Source: Staphylococcus schleiferi (GTDB taxonomy: Bacteria > Bacillota > Bacilli > Staphylococcales > Staphylococcaceae). Taken from it: 64,000 bases of DNA. Made by a program: the position numbers and the translations under genes. This document shows positions 39,234-47,585 of this stretch, in pieces (the first letter of the stretch is position 1; each line of letters opens with the position of its first letter). Below the pieces are notes generated by a model. The model worked only from the letters and a program-made list of their open reading frames with translations. It was not told the DNA's origin and searched no databases. Location of the stretch: contig NZ_LR962863.1 of NCBI RefSeq assembly GCF_900458895.1, forward strand, positions 1,426,001-1,490,000, written 5' to 3'.

Positions 39234-39680
39234 ATGAACGAGATTTTGAGTAAAGGCGACAGAGTGAGAGTTGTTACAGGTTGTCATAAGGCTAACGATG
39301 GAGATAAATGGATTGATGAACCTATATGGTAGACAGGCACTGTAAAAGGCTATTGGGCGCCAGGAATTACAATCATCAATTTGGATAGTGGTGGTACAAA
39401 GTGGCTGAAAGACAGTGAAGAGTGGGAAAAATTACCGGTCAATCGAAAAATTGCAACACACAAAGAAGATGTGGTTAACCAACCTGAACATTACACTTAC
39501 GGCGACATAGAGGTTATCGACTATTGCGATCAAGTGTGCAAAATGTATCCGCCAGAACTAGCACCTTATGTATTTAACGCTATCAAGTATGTGAGTCGTG
39601 CGACACATAAAAACGGCAAAGAGGACATTGCTAAAGCGAAGTATTATGTACAGCGATTGTTTGATAAGTGGGAGGCGTAA
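39234..39680 (+). pseudogene. DUF3310-domain protein interrupted by in-frame TAG
   Basis: An ATG with AAGGGGGCG starts a frame of 32 codons ending KWIDEPIW and then TAG (39330-39332). The same frame continues TGTVKGYWAPG and encodes the C-terminal DUF3310 domain (QPEHYTYGDIEVIDYCDQV, FNAIKYVSRATHKNGKED). The stop fits a TGG-to-TAG change. DUF3310 is a nucleotide-kinase-like phage domain of unclear role. The domain could still be made from a downstream start, though no good one is evident. Confidence 0.75.
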
Positions 39681-39685
39681 GCAAC

Positions 39686-39874
39686 ATGAGGAATTTAAGT
39701 GACACGGTAAAACAACGCTACCGCATTAATACGGCTGGTAAGTCGCCGACACAGTTACAAAAGGAGTTACGCAAGCGTGGTGTAAAAGGTTTTGTGGTTG
39801 GTGTAAACCATAATCGTGTAGCAATGCTGATTGATCCACGCGATAAAAAACGGAATAAGGAGTGCATGCTATGA
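39686..39874 (+). CDS. 62-aa basic phage protein
   Basis: Basic protein (LQKELRKRGVKGFVVGVNHN). ATG 39686 after GGGAGGCGTAAGCAAC. Its stop overlaps the next start. Family not recognised. Confidence 0.65.
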   Translation: MRNLSDTVKQRYRINTAGKSPTQLQKELRKRGVKGFVVGVNHNRVAMLIDPRDKKRNKECML

Positions 39875-40092
39875 GTATTTTCGACAAATATAACTTATTC
39901 GACCAAGACGGTCGCAAGGTTATCAGTGTTGTACCTATTAAGGATAGATACAACGTTGCAGGCGTGGCGAACGCTATCTTTGCAGGGCAAATGTGGGATA
40001 TGAGCGAGGCGGAATTAATGCGGTTTAAAGCGACGCATAACTTGTTCCTAGAGCAAGAGCTAGGTACGCAAAAGACGATATTTGATTTTTAA
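39871..40092 (+). CDS. 73-aa phage protein
   Basis: Begins MSIFDKYNLFDQDGRKVISV with a central NVAGVANAIFAGQMWDMSEA helix. Starts within the stop of the preceding gene (ATGA). Not recognised. Confidence 0.65.
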   Translation: MSIFDKYNLFDQDGRKVISVVPIKDRYNVAGVANAIFAGQMWDMSEAELMRFKATHNLFLEQELGTQKTIFDF

Positions 40093-40104
40093 GGAGGGAT
40101 AGGA

Positions 40105-40335
40105 ATGAATGCTTTAGTAAATTTGGGCGAGAGAATAATTCAACTCGAAAAAGAAAGTGACTCACTCATCACAGACGTAGCCAATTTACGTAACCAACGT
40201 GACAAGTTGCAGCGTAAGTTAGATGAGGTGGTTGAGTTGTTTAACACACACCTAGCGTATAAAAAGGCGTGGTCGGATAATCCTTACTACGATAAGTTGG
40301 AGAATGAATTGAATAGAATATTGGAGGACGAGTGA
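40105..40335 (+). CDS. coiled-coil phage protein, 76 aa
   Basis: Heptad-rich helix (RIIQLEKESDSLITDVANLR). AAGGAGGGATAGGA before the ATG. Unknown function. Confidence 0.65.
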   Translation: MNALVNLGERIIQLEKESDSLITDVANLRNQRDKLQRKLDEVVELFNTHLAYKKAWSDNPYYDKLENELNRILEDE

Positions 40336-40336
40336 A

Positions 40337-40519
40337 ATGGCTATCAGTGTAGGAGATAAAGTATATAACCCTGAAACAAATGAAATGTTAGAAATTGTGC
40401 AACTGGTTGGAGATATTAGAGAGACGCATTATAAGCTGTCTGATGATTCCGTTATTGGACTTATAGATTTTATCATCAAACCAATTTATTTAATTAAGGA
40501 GGACGTAAACAATGACTAA
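40337..40519 (+). CDS. 60-aa phage protein
   Basis: Small beta-rich protein (VGDKVYNPETNEMLEIVQLV). GGAGGACGAGTGAA precedes the ATG. Overlaps dut by 8 bases. Not recognised. Confidence 0.6.
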   Translation: MAISVGDKVYNPETNEMLEIVQLVGDIRETHYKLSDDSVIGLIDFIIKPIYLIKEDVNND

Positions 40520-41051
40520 TACATTAACAGTAGATCAATTACAAGAGTTGCTACAAATACAAAAGGAATTCGATGACAGAATACCGACTAAAAACCCAGA
40601 AGATACCCATAAAGCTTATGTAGAAGAATTTTTTGAATGGTACAACACAATAGAACCTTTTAAGAATTGGAAAAAGAACAAAGGCAAGCCTTTTGAAGAA
40701 CAACTTGATGAACTGGCAGACATGTTAGCTTTCGCATTGTCCTATTCTTTAATGAGTATTGGTTTTGATGAAAACGGTTTTAAACATTTTTTTAGTAAGA
40801 TTCCGAAGTTATCACATCAATATTTATTGTTAGCGAACATACTTGATGTAGATGAAGCATATGGCCGAATTGGAGATGCTGACATTAATGATATTCTGAA
40901 TCTTATGAGAGAAGTAGATTTAGTTTTACCGTTCAAAATTGCTATTCAATACTACACTATCGATGACCTCATTGCAGCGTACAAAAAGAAAATGGAGCGT
41001 AACCATGCAAGACAAGACGGAACAGCAGACAAAGACAAAGGATACGTCTAA
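40512..41051 (+). CDS. dut: dimeric (all-alpha) dUTP diphosphatase
   Basis: 179 aa MazG-superfamily dUTPase hydrolysing dUTP to dUMP and pyrophosphate. Metal-binding EEFFEW and DELADMLAF motifs fit the dimeric class rather than the trimeric beta-class. In staphylococcal phages, dUTPases of both classes are known to bind the SaPI repressor Stl and derepress pathogenicity islands. GGAGGACGTAAACA ribosome site. Confidence 0.88.
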   Translation: MTNTLTVDQLQELLQIQKEFDDRIPTKNPEDTHKAYVEEFFEWYNTIEPFKNWKKNKGKPFEEQLDELADMLAFALSYSLMSIGFDENGFKHFFSKIPKLSHQYLLLANILDVDEAYGRIGDADINDILNLMREVDLVLPFKIAIQYYTIDDLIAAYKKKMERNHARQDGTADKDKGYV

Positions 41052-41091
41052 AGACATACTAACAAGAGTGAAAGAGGTGCTGGGGAAGTGA
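41005..41091 (+). CDS. 28-aa phage peptide overlapping the end of dut
   Basis: ATG 41005 preceded by GGAG, reading MQDKTEQQTKTKDTSKDILT then RVKEVLGK before TGA at 41089-41091. Short charged peptides ending in VKEVLGK are common at this place in staphylococcal phages as far as I recall. The call is tentative. Confidence 0.45.
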   Translation: MQDKTEQQTKTKDTSKDILTRVKEVLGK

Positions 41092-41246
41092 CACAGTATT
41101 TAATTACTACCTTTACAGACTCGACAGGACAAACGTTTAAAGAAGTAATTAAACCACAGCATAATCAAACGTTTACTGTCATAGATGCAGATAGTAAGGA
41201 GCAGGCACTAAAGATATATGAGGAGGCAAAAGATGAAGCAAATTAA
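41088..41246 (+). CDS. DUF1381 family phage protein
   Basis: 52 aa from a GTG start: TQYLITTFTDSTGQTFKEVI with the conserved NQTFTVIDADSKEQALKIYE of DUF1381. Overlaps the preceding peptide gene (GTGA). Function unknown. Confidence 0.75.
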   Translation: MTQYLITTFTDSTGQTFKEVIKPQHNQTFTVIDADSKEQALKIYEEAKDEAN

Positions 41247-41436
41247 TATAATGCTACTCAATGGGACACATTTTGTTTTGGAAGAAGATAAAATAATCGA
41301 AAGTCCTCTAAAAATTTTAAAAGATTACCAAACTACATACGCTTACTTGGTGATTGATAAAATTTCTTGTGGACAACTCGTATTAAACAAAAAATATATA
41401 GTGGCTATAAATGTGGAGGAGGCAGACAATGATTAA
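41233..41436 (+). CDS. 67-aa phage protein
   Basis: ATG 41233 after GAGGAGGCAAAAG. Beta-rich sequence (MKQINIMLLNGTHFVLEEDK). Not recognised. Confidence 0.65.
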   Translation: MKQINIMLLNGTHFVLEEDKIIESPLKILKDYQTTYAYLVIDKISCGQLVLNKKYIVAINVEEADND

Positions 41437-41605
41437 ACGTATTATAAACTTACTTATCACATTAGCGTTATATGAGTTAGGTAAATACCTAACAGAGCAA
41501 GTGATCATCTTACTAACAGCGAATGACAGTGTGGAAGCACCTAATGATTTTTACATTGATAATCATATACATTTAAACGATTTTAAAGCAGAGGTGAGCG
41601 AGTGA
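41429..41605 (+). CDS. 58-aa phage membrane protein
   Basis: One N-terminal hydrophobic segment (IINLLITLALYELGKYLTEQ) and an acidic tail. ATG 41429 after GGAGGAGGCAGACA. Not recognised. Confidence 0.65.
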   Translation: MIKRIINLLITLALYELGKYLTEQVIILLTANDSVEAPNDFYIDNHIHLNDFKAEVSE

Positions 41606-41781
41606 TTTGGATTATCATATCGGTAATACTTGGATTAATAGTATTAATACTATTGGCAGACAATAGCCTTTTGCGGAAAGAGAATGACGCCCTAAAGTAT
41701 ACCAATATCTATTTAAGCTTTAAGTTTAAAGACGATGTTGATCCTAAAGAATTCGAACGCTTTACTGAAAGATATAAATAA
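41602..41781 (+). CDS. DUF1514-like phage membrane protein
   Basis: 59 aa from a GTG overlapping the previous stop. Signal-anchor-like start MIWIIISVILGLIVLILLAD, then a helix containing LKYTNIYLSFKFK, as in DUF1514 proteins located just upstream of rinA. Function unknown. Confidence 0.7.
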   Translation: MIWIIISVILGLIVLILLADNSLLRKENDALKYTNIYLSFKFKDDVDPKEFERFTERYK

Positions 41782-41792
41782 TGGAGGTAAAC

Positions 41793-42215
41793 ATGACTGA
41801 TATTAAACCTGGTACTTTTAGATATATAGAATCAGAAATATACAATCTTGATAATACAAAAAAAGACATACAACGATTAAGATTAGAGATACTTAATCCA
41901 ACTCAACCCGTCGATAATAATATCATCTATGGTCCGCTTCAGTCAGCTGAACCTGCAAGAACAACAGAGATTATGGCAACACGGTTAATGACAAATAAGA
42001 TGCTGCGGAATCAAGAAGAAATGGTTCAAGCAATCGAACGTACGTATAGCAAACTACCTGTCGAACATAAGAAGGTTATACAACTTAAGTACTGGTCGTC
42101 TAATCATTTGAAGATGGAACACATTGCTGACGAGTGCCACATGCACCGTAATACTGCAGGCAAGATTCGGAAGAACTTTGTAAAGGCTGTCGCGTTGGAA
42201 GTAGGAATGAAATAA
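41793..42215 (+). CDS. rinA: RinA-like late transcription activator
   Basis: 140 aa. RinA-type regulators switch on the packaging, structural and lysis operon of staphylococcal siphoviruses. N-terminal PGTFRYIESEIYNLDNTKKD and a C-terminal sigma-like helix-turn-helix (MEHIADECHMHRNTAGKIRK). ATG 41793 after ATGGAGGTAAAC is favoured over 41781. The terminase operon follows across a 230-base regulatory gap. Confidence 0.87.
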   Translation: MTDIKPGTFRYIESEIYNLDNTKKDIQRLRLEILNPTQPVDNNIIYGPLQSAEPARTTEIMATRLMTNKMLRNQEEMVQAIERTYSKLPVEHKKVIQLKYWSSNHLKMEHIADECHMHRNTAGKIRKNFVKAVALEVGMK

Positions 42216-42445
42216 TGGTGTGTGCATAGCGTGTGCATAGAGCGTATTATTTAATGATATTATGATATTATCAGGTACTATATTATAGAGCGTTTAGGTT
42301 CACCCCTTAGCCTAAGCGCTTTGTATATTGATATGAGTCACACACGTGTGATTGATATGAGTGTACAACTCAAATAAAATACCCAAAACAAAATCACTAG
42401 GTACTGTTAACCGCAGTACCTTTTTATTATGCAAGGAGGTAGACA
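42216..42445 (+). promoter_or_regulatory. regulatory gap between rinA and the late operon
   Basis: No gene. It holds a tandem GTGTGCATAG repeat (42220-42229, 42231-42240). A hairpin AGCGTTTAGG/CCTAAGCGCT lies at about 42292-42322. Two copies of ATTGATATGAGT (42327-42338, 42351-42362) flank the palindrome CACACGTGTG. This is where the RinA-dependent late promoter, and often the cos site, lie in related phages; neither can be pinpointed here. Confidence 0.5.
42397..42427 (+). terminator. terminator before the late operon
   Basis: Perfect 8-bp stem AGGTACTG/CAGTACCT (42399-42406, 42414-42421), followed by TTTTATT. It would separate early from late transcripts, or be read through when late transcription is on. 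Confidence 0.75.
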
Positions 42446-42814
42446 ATGGAATTCAATAAGTACCAATCATTAAAGCAACCAACTGATCAGCAGACACATC
42501 TACTGTCACTTATGAATGTGGTAGGAAAACTCACACACAACAATGACATCGATACATTAACTGTATTACTAGGTGATGCACTAGAACATATTACATCTAT
42601 TGCTACACTCAATAACATTACACTCGATACTGTTGCAGGTATCAACGCTAATTCCTATCAACCTAACTTGCATAAGATGATTAACAAAGGCGATACGATT
42701 ATCTATCAAAAAGATAAATACATTGTGCATGATGTGATTGGTAATCAATTACTTGTGGCTAATCAAACAAGAGATATGGTGATTGATATAAACGATGTGA
42801 GCTTATGCCAGTAA
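42446..42814 (+). CDS. 122-aa phage protein preceding the HNH gene
   Basis: The first half is helical (DQQTHLLSLMNVVGKLTHNN) and the second half SH3-like (GDTIIYQKDKYIVHDVIGNQ). GCAAGGAGGTAGACA before the ATG. Overlaps the HNH gene start. Not recognised. Confidence 0.72.
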   Translation: MEFNKYQSLKQPTDQQTHLLSLMNVVGKLTHNNDIDTLTVLLGDALEHITSIATLNNITLDTVAGINANSYQPNLHKMINKGDTIIYQKDKYIVHDVIGNQLLVANQTRDMVIDINDVSLCQ

Positions 42815-43182
42815 TGCGACGTTGTAGTCATCCGACATGCAACAAACTAATTAGCTTTAACGAAAGCTATTGCGATAAGCATAAGACGTATACAAACGCT
42901 AAATACAACGATGTAAGGCAAAGGAATGACCCAGAATACCTAAGGTTCTATAAATCAAAACAGTGGCAGAATTTGAGGGAAATCGTGATGATGGAGAACG
43001 ATTATATTTGTCAATCGTGTGGAAGACAAGCAAATGTCGTTGACCATATTATCCCGACAAAAGTAGATTGGTCAAAACGATTGGATAAAAACAATTTGCA
43101 ACCATTATGCAACGAATGCCACAACAGAAAAACGAAAAGAGAGCAGAAGGAAGTCCCCCACATTAATGAACGGGGGCGGTGA
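42805..43182 (+). CDS. HNH endonuclease of the packaging module
   Basis: 125 aa. Two Cys pairs (CQSC, CNEC) hold zinc around the HNH core VVDHIIPTKVDWSKRLDKNN and LQPLCNECHNRKT. In cos-type staphylococcal phages the HNH protein acts with TerS/TerL to cut cos; its place directly before terS fits that role. Confidence 0.92.
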   Translation: MPVMRRCSHPTCNKLISFNESYCDKHKTYTNAKYNDVRQRNDPEYLRFYKSKQWQNLREIVMMENDYICQSCGRQANVVDHIIPTKVDWSKRLDKNNLQPLCNECHNRKTKREQKEVPHINERGR

Positions 43183-43274
43183 GGAAGGCGCTGAAGAACG
43201 GCGCCCACTCTTTTTCTTAAAGATTTCCCTTAATTTTTAATACCAGGTACTAAAACATAATGGAGGTGCTAAAA

Positions 43275-43748
43275 ATGGCAGGTAGACCTCGTAAACTTCT
43301 GCATAATTCGAAGAAGAATTACACCAAAGAAGAAATAGTCGAAAAAGAGCGTCAAGAAGCGCAATTAAACAAATTTTCAAAGATAGATTCACATCCACCT
43401 GACTTTTTAGATGATATCGCGAAAGAAGAATACCTAAGAATATTACCTTACATGCAAGAATTGCCAATATCAAATTTGGATAAAGCACAACTTTCACAAT
43501 ACTGCAGTTTTTACAGTGATTTTGTAAGAGCAAGTCTGCATTTAGAAGCAACAGGTGGCGTCGTTATTGAAGGAGCGAATGGAGAATCTAAAGTAAATCC
43601 TGCTTTTACTGCTAAAGAGAAAGCGGGTACTCGAATGCAACAAGTAGCTAACACGCTAGGATTAACAATCGATAGCCGATTACGCATCGTCGTCCCTGAA
43701 GAGAAAGAGGATGATGACCCATTCAAAGAGTTTGTGAGTGACGATTGA
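43275..43748 (+). CDS. terS: terminase small subunit, P27 family
   Basis: 157 aa. The start GRPRKLLHNSKKN and the family block FLDDIAKEEYLRILPYMQEL fit P27-type TerS, which recognises the packaging site. ATG 43275 after TGGAGGTGCTAAAA is preferred over 43260. The stop overlaps the terL start. Confidence 0.88.
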   Translation: MAGRPRKLLHNSKKNYTKEEIVEKERQEAQLNKFSKIDSHPPDFLDDIAKEEYLRILPYMQELPISNLDKAQLSQYCSFYSDFVRASLHLEATGGVVIEGANGESKVNPAFTAKEKAGTRMQQVANTLGLTIDSRLRIVVPEEKEDDDPFKEFVSDD

Positions 43749-45451
43749 TGTTAGATTACACAACAATTTATGCACAAAAAGTAGTCAAAGGCGAGATACT
43801 TGTAAGTAAGAAGAATTTTAAAGTGGCTGAACGTCATTTGAATGATTTAAAATATCCACCTGAAGGTTGTTATTGGGATGTGGATAAAGCAAATAAGGCA
43901 ATCAAATTCATCGAGATGTTACCTGACCCTAAAACGAATGAACCTATGCCTTTAATGCTCTTTCAGAAGTTTATCGTAGGGAGTATTTACGGTTGGCGAC
44001 GTGATGGTGGCTTTAGGCGGTTTACTAAATGTTATGTAAGTATGGCACGTAAACAAGGTAAATCGCTAGTGGTATCGGGAATGTCGCTTAATGAGTTGCT
44101 TTTTGGTCAATATCCGAAATACAACCGACAAATATATGTATCATCATCAACTTACAAGCAAGCACAAACGATATTTAAGATGGCAAGTCAACAAATCAAA
44201 TTGCTACGTTCAAAAAGCGATTACATTCGTAAATCAACAGATGTACGCAAAACAGATTTAGCACATATTGATTCAACAAGCGTGTTCGAACCGTTATCAA
44301 ACAATCCTGATGCTGTTGATGGTAAAGACCCAACTGTAGCTATACTGGATGAATTGGCAAGCATGCCAGACGATGAAATGTATTCAAGATTTAAAACGGG
44401 TATGACACTGCAGAAGAACCCACTCACCCTCTTAATTTCGACGGCAGGGGATAACCTCAATAGTCAGATGTATCAAGAATATAAATACATCTCGAAAATA
44501 TTATCGGGCGAAGTTAAAGCGGATAATTACTTTGTATACTGTGCCGAAATGGATTCAGAAAATGAAGTGAATGACGAATCACTGTGGATTAAGGCAATGC
44601 CGCTTTTAGAGTCTGAGGAACATAGAGACACAATACTGAGAAATATTAAAGCGGATATTCAAGATGAATTAGAAAAAGGTACGTCATTCCATAAGATTTT
44701 GATTAAAAACTTTAACCTTTGGCAAGCGAACAAAGAAGATAGCTTAATCAATATTAATGAATGGGAATCAATCGAAGTGAATCGTGATGATTATAGTTTG
44801 TACGGCAAAGACGTTTATATCGGTGTCGATTTATCACGACTTGACGACTTAACTTCTGTAGGGTTTATATTCCCAACAGATGATGGTGATATGTTAATCG
44901 ACAGCCATTCGTTTATTGGATTAAGGACCACGCTCGAACAGAAGTCGAAACGTGACAAGATTAATTACGAAAAATTAATTAATACAGGAGAGGCGGAAGT
45001 GACCACATCGGAAAGTGGCATGATTGATTACAAGCGTGTTATTGAGTATATATTCGACGTTGTGGAAGAGTATCAGTTAAACGTAAAAGCGTTGTGTTAT
45101 GATCCATGGAATGCACAATCATTTGTGACCACGCTAGAATCCATGGTGATTGATTGGCCTCTAATTGAAGTTGGGCAAAGTTTCAGAAGCCTTTCACAAC
45201 CTATTAAGCAATTTCGAGTATGGGTTGCTGAAAAGACGATTAAACATTTTGGTAATAACCTATTAACCATTGCCGTAAATAACGCTGTTTTAATTTACGA
45301 CGGAGAGGACAACGTTAAGATTAACAAGAAGATGAATCGACAAAATATTGACCCTATCATCTCTGTCATAACTGCTTTTAGTGAAGCGAGTATGCATGAA
45401 TTCGAGGTGGATTGGTCATCAATATATGAAAATGAAGAATTCGGATTTTAA
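43748..45451 (+). CDS. terL: terminase large subunit
   Basis: 567 aa packaging motor and nuclease. The ATPase domain has a Walker A variant in SMARKQGKSLVVSG and Walker B VAILDELASM. The C-terminal RNase H-like nuclease has GVDLSRLDD. TGATG overlap with terS. Full length. Confidence 0.95.
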   Translation: MLDYTTIYAQKVVKGEILVSKKNFKVAERHLNDLKYPPEGCYWDVDKANKAIKFIEMLPDPKTNEPMPLMLFQKFIVGSIYGWRRDGGFRRFTKCYVSMARKQGKSLVVSGMSLNELLFGQYPKYNRQIYVSSSTYKQAQTIFKMASQQIKLLRSKSDYIRKSTDVRKTDLAHIDSTSVFEPLSNNPDAVDGKDPTVAILDELASMPDDEMYSRFKTGMTLQKNPLTLLISTAGDNLNSQMYQEYKYISKILSGEVKADNYFVYCAEMDSENEVNDESLWIKAMPLLESEEHRDTILRNIKADIQDELEKGTSFHKILIKNFNLWQANKEDSLININEWESIEVNRDDYSLYGKDVYIGVDLSRLDDLTSVGFIFPTDDGDMLIDSHSFIGLRTTLEQKSKRDKINYEKLINTGEAEVTTSESGMIDYKRVIEYIFDVVEEYQLNVKALCYDPWNAQSFVTTLESMVIDWPLIEVGQSFRSLSQPIKQFRVWVAEKTIKHFGNNLLTIAVNNAVLIYDGEDNVKINKKMNRQNIDPIISVITAFSEASMHEFEVDWSSIYENEEFGF

Positions 45452-45462
45452 AAGGGGGTGCA

Positions 45463-45663
45463 ATGATGAAATTGAACAAGCTTTTAATACCGTTAAAACT
45501 ATTGGTTGTTAACATTGTTAGCATCCTTTTTTTATTAGGTTTAATCATAATGAATACCGCAACTTACTTAGCATTTGGGGTTGAGTTAGGACTAGCTAAC
45601 ACAGGCGTTTTCCTAGTGGTTATTGCATTAATCATTGACAACGAATCACGGGAAAGGAGGTGA
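45463..45663 (+). CDS. DUF1056 family phage membrane protein
   Basis: 66 aa with two hydrophobic segments (VNIVSILFLLGLIIMNTATY and a second ending VVIALIIDNESRERR), regularly found between terL and the portal gene. Function unknown. GGGGGTGCA site. Confidence 0.75.
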   Translation: MMKLNKLLIPLKLLVVNIVSILFLLGLIIMNTATYLAFGVELGLANTGVFLVVIALIIDNESRERR

Positions 45664-45667
45664 TTAA

Positions 45668-46966
45668 GTGGGTATCTTCTTAAGAAACGAAAATAGAGAT
45701 TTACAGTATAACGAAGACGATTTACAAATGATGGTTCAGACGTTACCTGGTTTTCAGGGTACTAATTTAAGACAGTATACGCCTATAGATGCCATTAAGC
45801 ACAGTGACATTTTTACAGCAGTAATGATGATTGCGTCTGATTTAGCACGTATGCCTATTAGATTAAACGTTAACGGTCAGATTGATTATAGTAATAAGGT
45901 TGTTAATTTGCTTAATACTAGGCCGAATTCACTGTATAACGGCTATATCTTTAAATTGGTTGTATTTGCCAATGCTTTATTGACTTCTCATGGTTACGTT
46001 GAAATCACGCGTGATAAGTTAGGTAACCCTATTAGTTTAACTTTTAGAAAAACTTCAGAAGTAGAATTAAAATCCAACCGAATGGGACGTCCTTATTATT
46101 CACATGAACGTACTGATGATAACGGTAAGTTTATTAGGCGAAACATTAAATATGAAGATATGTTAGACATTAAATTCTATTCATTAGACGGGATTCATGG
46201 ATTGTCGTTACTTGATACACTGAGCAAGACTATTGATTCTGATAACAATGGTAAGGACTTTTTAAACAACTTCTTACGTAATGGCACGCATGCAGGCGGA
46301 ATACTTAAGATGAAAGGCGTCTTAAACGATAAAAAAGCAAGAAACCGTGCGAGAGAGGAATTCCACAAAGCGTTTAGTGGTACAAAGCAAGCAGGTAAGG
46401 TTGTTGTACTAGATGAGTCAATGACGTTTGATCAGCTAGAAGTGGATACAGAAGTTTTAAAACTAATCCGTGAGAATAAATCGTCCACACGTGAGATTGC
46501 CGGTGTATTCGGCATTCCGTTGCATAAATTCGGTATCGAAACTACGAACATGAGCATTACAGACGCAAACTTGGACTATCTTTCAACGTTAAAACCTTAC
46601 ATTACATGTGTGTGTGCAGAGTTGAATTTCAAATTTAATGATGAATACACAGACAAAGTTTGTGAATTTAAATTCGATACGACTGAAATACGTGTAGTTG
46701 ATGAAAAGACACAAGCTGAAATCGATAAAATCAATATCGATTCAGGCAAAACAAACATTGATGAAGTCCGTAAGCGTGATGGTTTACCACCTATACCTGG
46801 GGGTTACGGTAGTATCCATCGTGTTGACCTCAACCACGTGAATATTGCGCTTGTTGATGAGTACCAAATGAATAAATCACGTGGTACTGATAACAAATTG
46901 AAAGGTGGTGAGGAAGATGGCAAAGGAAACGAGAATCGGAAATATCACAGAAGTCCGTTCGAATGA
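45668..46966 (+). CDS. HK97-family portal protein
   Basis: 432 aa forming the 12-mer DNA gate at one capsid vertex. Portal blocks AIKHSDIFTAVMMIASDLAR, FGIPLHKFGIETTNMSI and NLDYLSTLKPYI are present. GTG start with GGAAAGGAGGTGATTAA. The C-terminus overlaps the protease gene by 50 bases. Confidence 0.94.
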   Translation: MGIFLRNENRDLQYNEDDLQMMVQTLPGFQGTNLRQYTPIDAIKHSDIFTAVMMIASDLARMPIRLNVNGQIDYSNKVVNLLNTRPNSLYNGYIFKLVVFANALLTSHGYVEITRDKLGNPISLTFRKTSEVELKSNRMGRPYYSHERTDDNGKFIRRNIKYEDMLDIKFYSLDGIHGLSLLDTLSKTIDSDNNGKDFLNNFLRNGTHAGGILKMKGVLNDKKARNRAREEFHKAFSGTKQAGKVVVLDESMTFDQLEVDTEVLKLIRENKSSTREIAGVFGIPLHKFGIETTNMSITDANLDYLSTLKPYITCVCAELNFKFNDEYTDKVCEFKFDTTEIRVVDEKTQAEIDKINIDSGKTNIDEVRKRDGLPPIPGGYGSIHRVDLNHVNIALVDEYQMNKSRGTDNKLKGGEEDGKGNENRKYHRSPFE

Positions 46967-47516
46967 TGATAATGAAATGGTCATCGAGGGTTACGCTTTG
47001 AAATTTGATACCTGGTCAGAGAATTTAGGTGGATTTAAAGAAACTATATCACGTAGCGCTTTAGAAAACACTGATTTATCTGATGTACGTTGTTTAGTAG
47101 ACCACGTGCCATCACAAATTATTGGTAGAACGAAGTCTGGAACTTTGGAACTTGAAACTGATGATGTTGGCTTGAAATACCGTTGTAAATTACCGAATAC
47201 AACGTTTGCACGTGATTTATACGAGAATATGCGTGTGGGTAACATCAATCAATGTTCATTCGGTTTTATGTTAGACGAACAAGGCGATGAAATGCGTTTT
47301 GATGAAAAAGAGAACATCTATAAACGTACTTTAAAAGCTATTCGTGAGTTAACAGACGCGTCAGTGGTAACTTATCCTGCATACAAAGACACTGATGTTA
47401 AACCGGCATTACGTAGCATTGAGAACATTAAAAATGACGAACGCAAAAGAGCGTTAGAGTTAAAACTCAAAAAACATTCAATTACAAATAAGCTTGGTGA
47501 AGTTGGACACCATTAA
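46917..47516 (+). CDS. HK97-family prohead protease
   Basis: 199 aa serine protease that trims the capsid delta domain. Catalytic His in CLVDHVPSQIIG and Ser in NQCSFGFMLDE. ATG 46917 is preferred (GGTGGTGAGGAAG). Followed by a hairpin and the capsid gene. Confidence 0.92.
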   Translation: MAKETRIGNITEVRSNDDNEMVIEGYALKFDTWSENLGGFKETISRSALENTDLSDVRCLVDHVPSQIIGRTKSGTLELETDDVGLKYRCKLPNTTFARDLYENMRVGNINQCSFGFMLDEQGDEMRFDEKENIYKRTLKAIRELTDASVVTYPAYKDTDVKPALRSIENIKNDERKRALELKLKKHSITNKLGEVGHH

Positions 47517-47529
47517 CAAATACAACCAT

Positions 47530-47567
47530 TGGACGTGCTTAAAAAGCGACGTCTATTTTTATGCAAA
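47530..47567 (+). promoter_or_regulatory. hairpin with T-run between protease and capsid genes
   Basis: GACGTGCTT pairs with AAGCGACGTC (one bulged G, 3-base loop) and is followed by TATTTTT. It may act as a partial terminator or a processing/stability element for the capsid mRNA. Confidence 0.45.
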
Positions 47568-47585
47568 AATTTAGGAGGAATTCAA

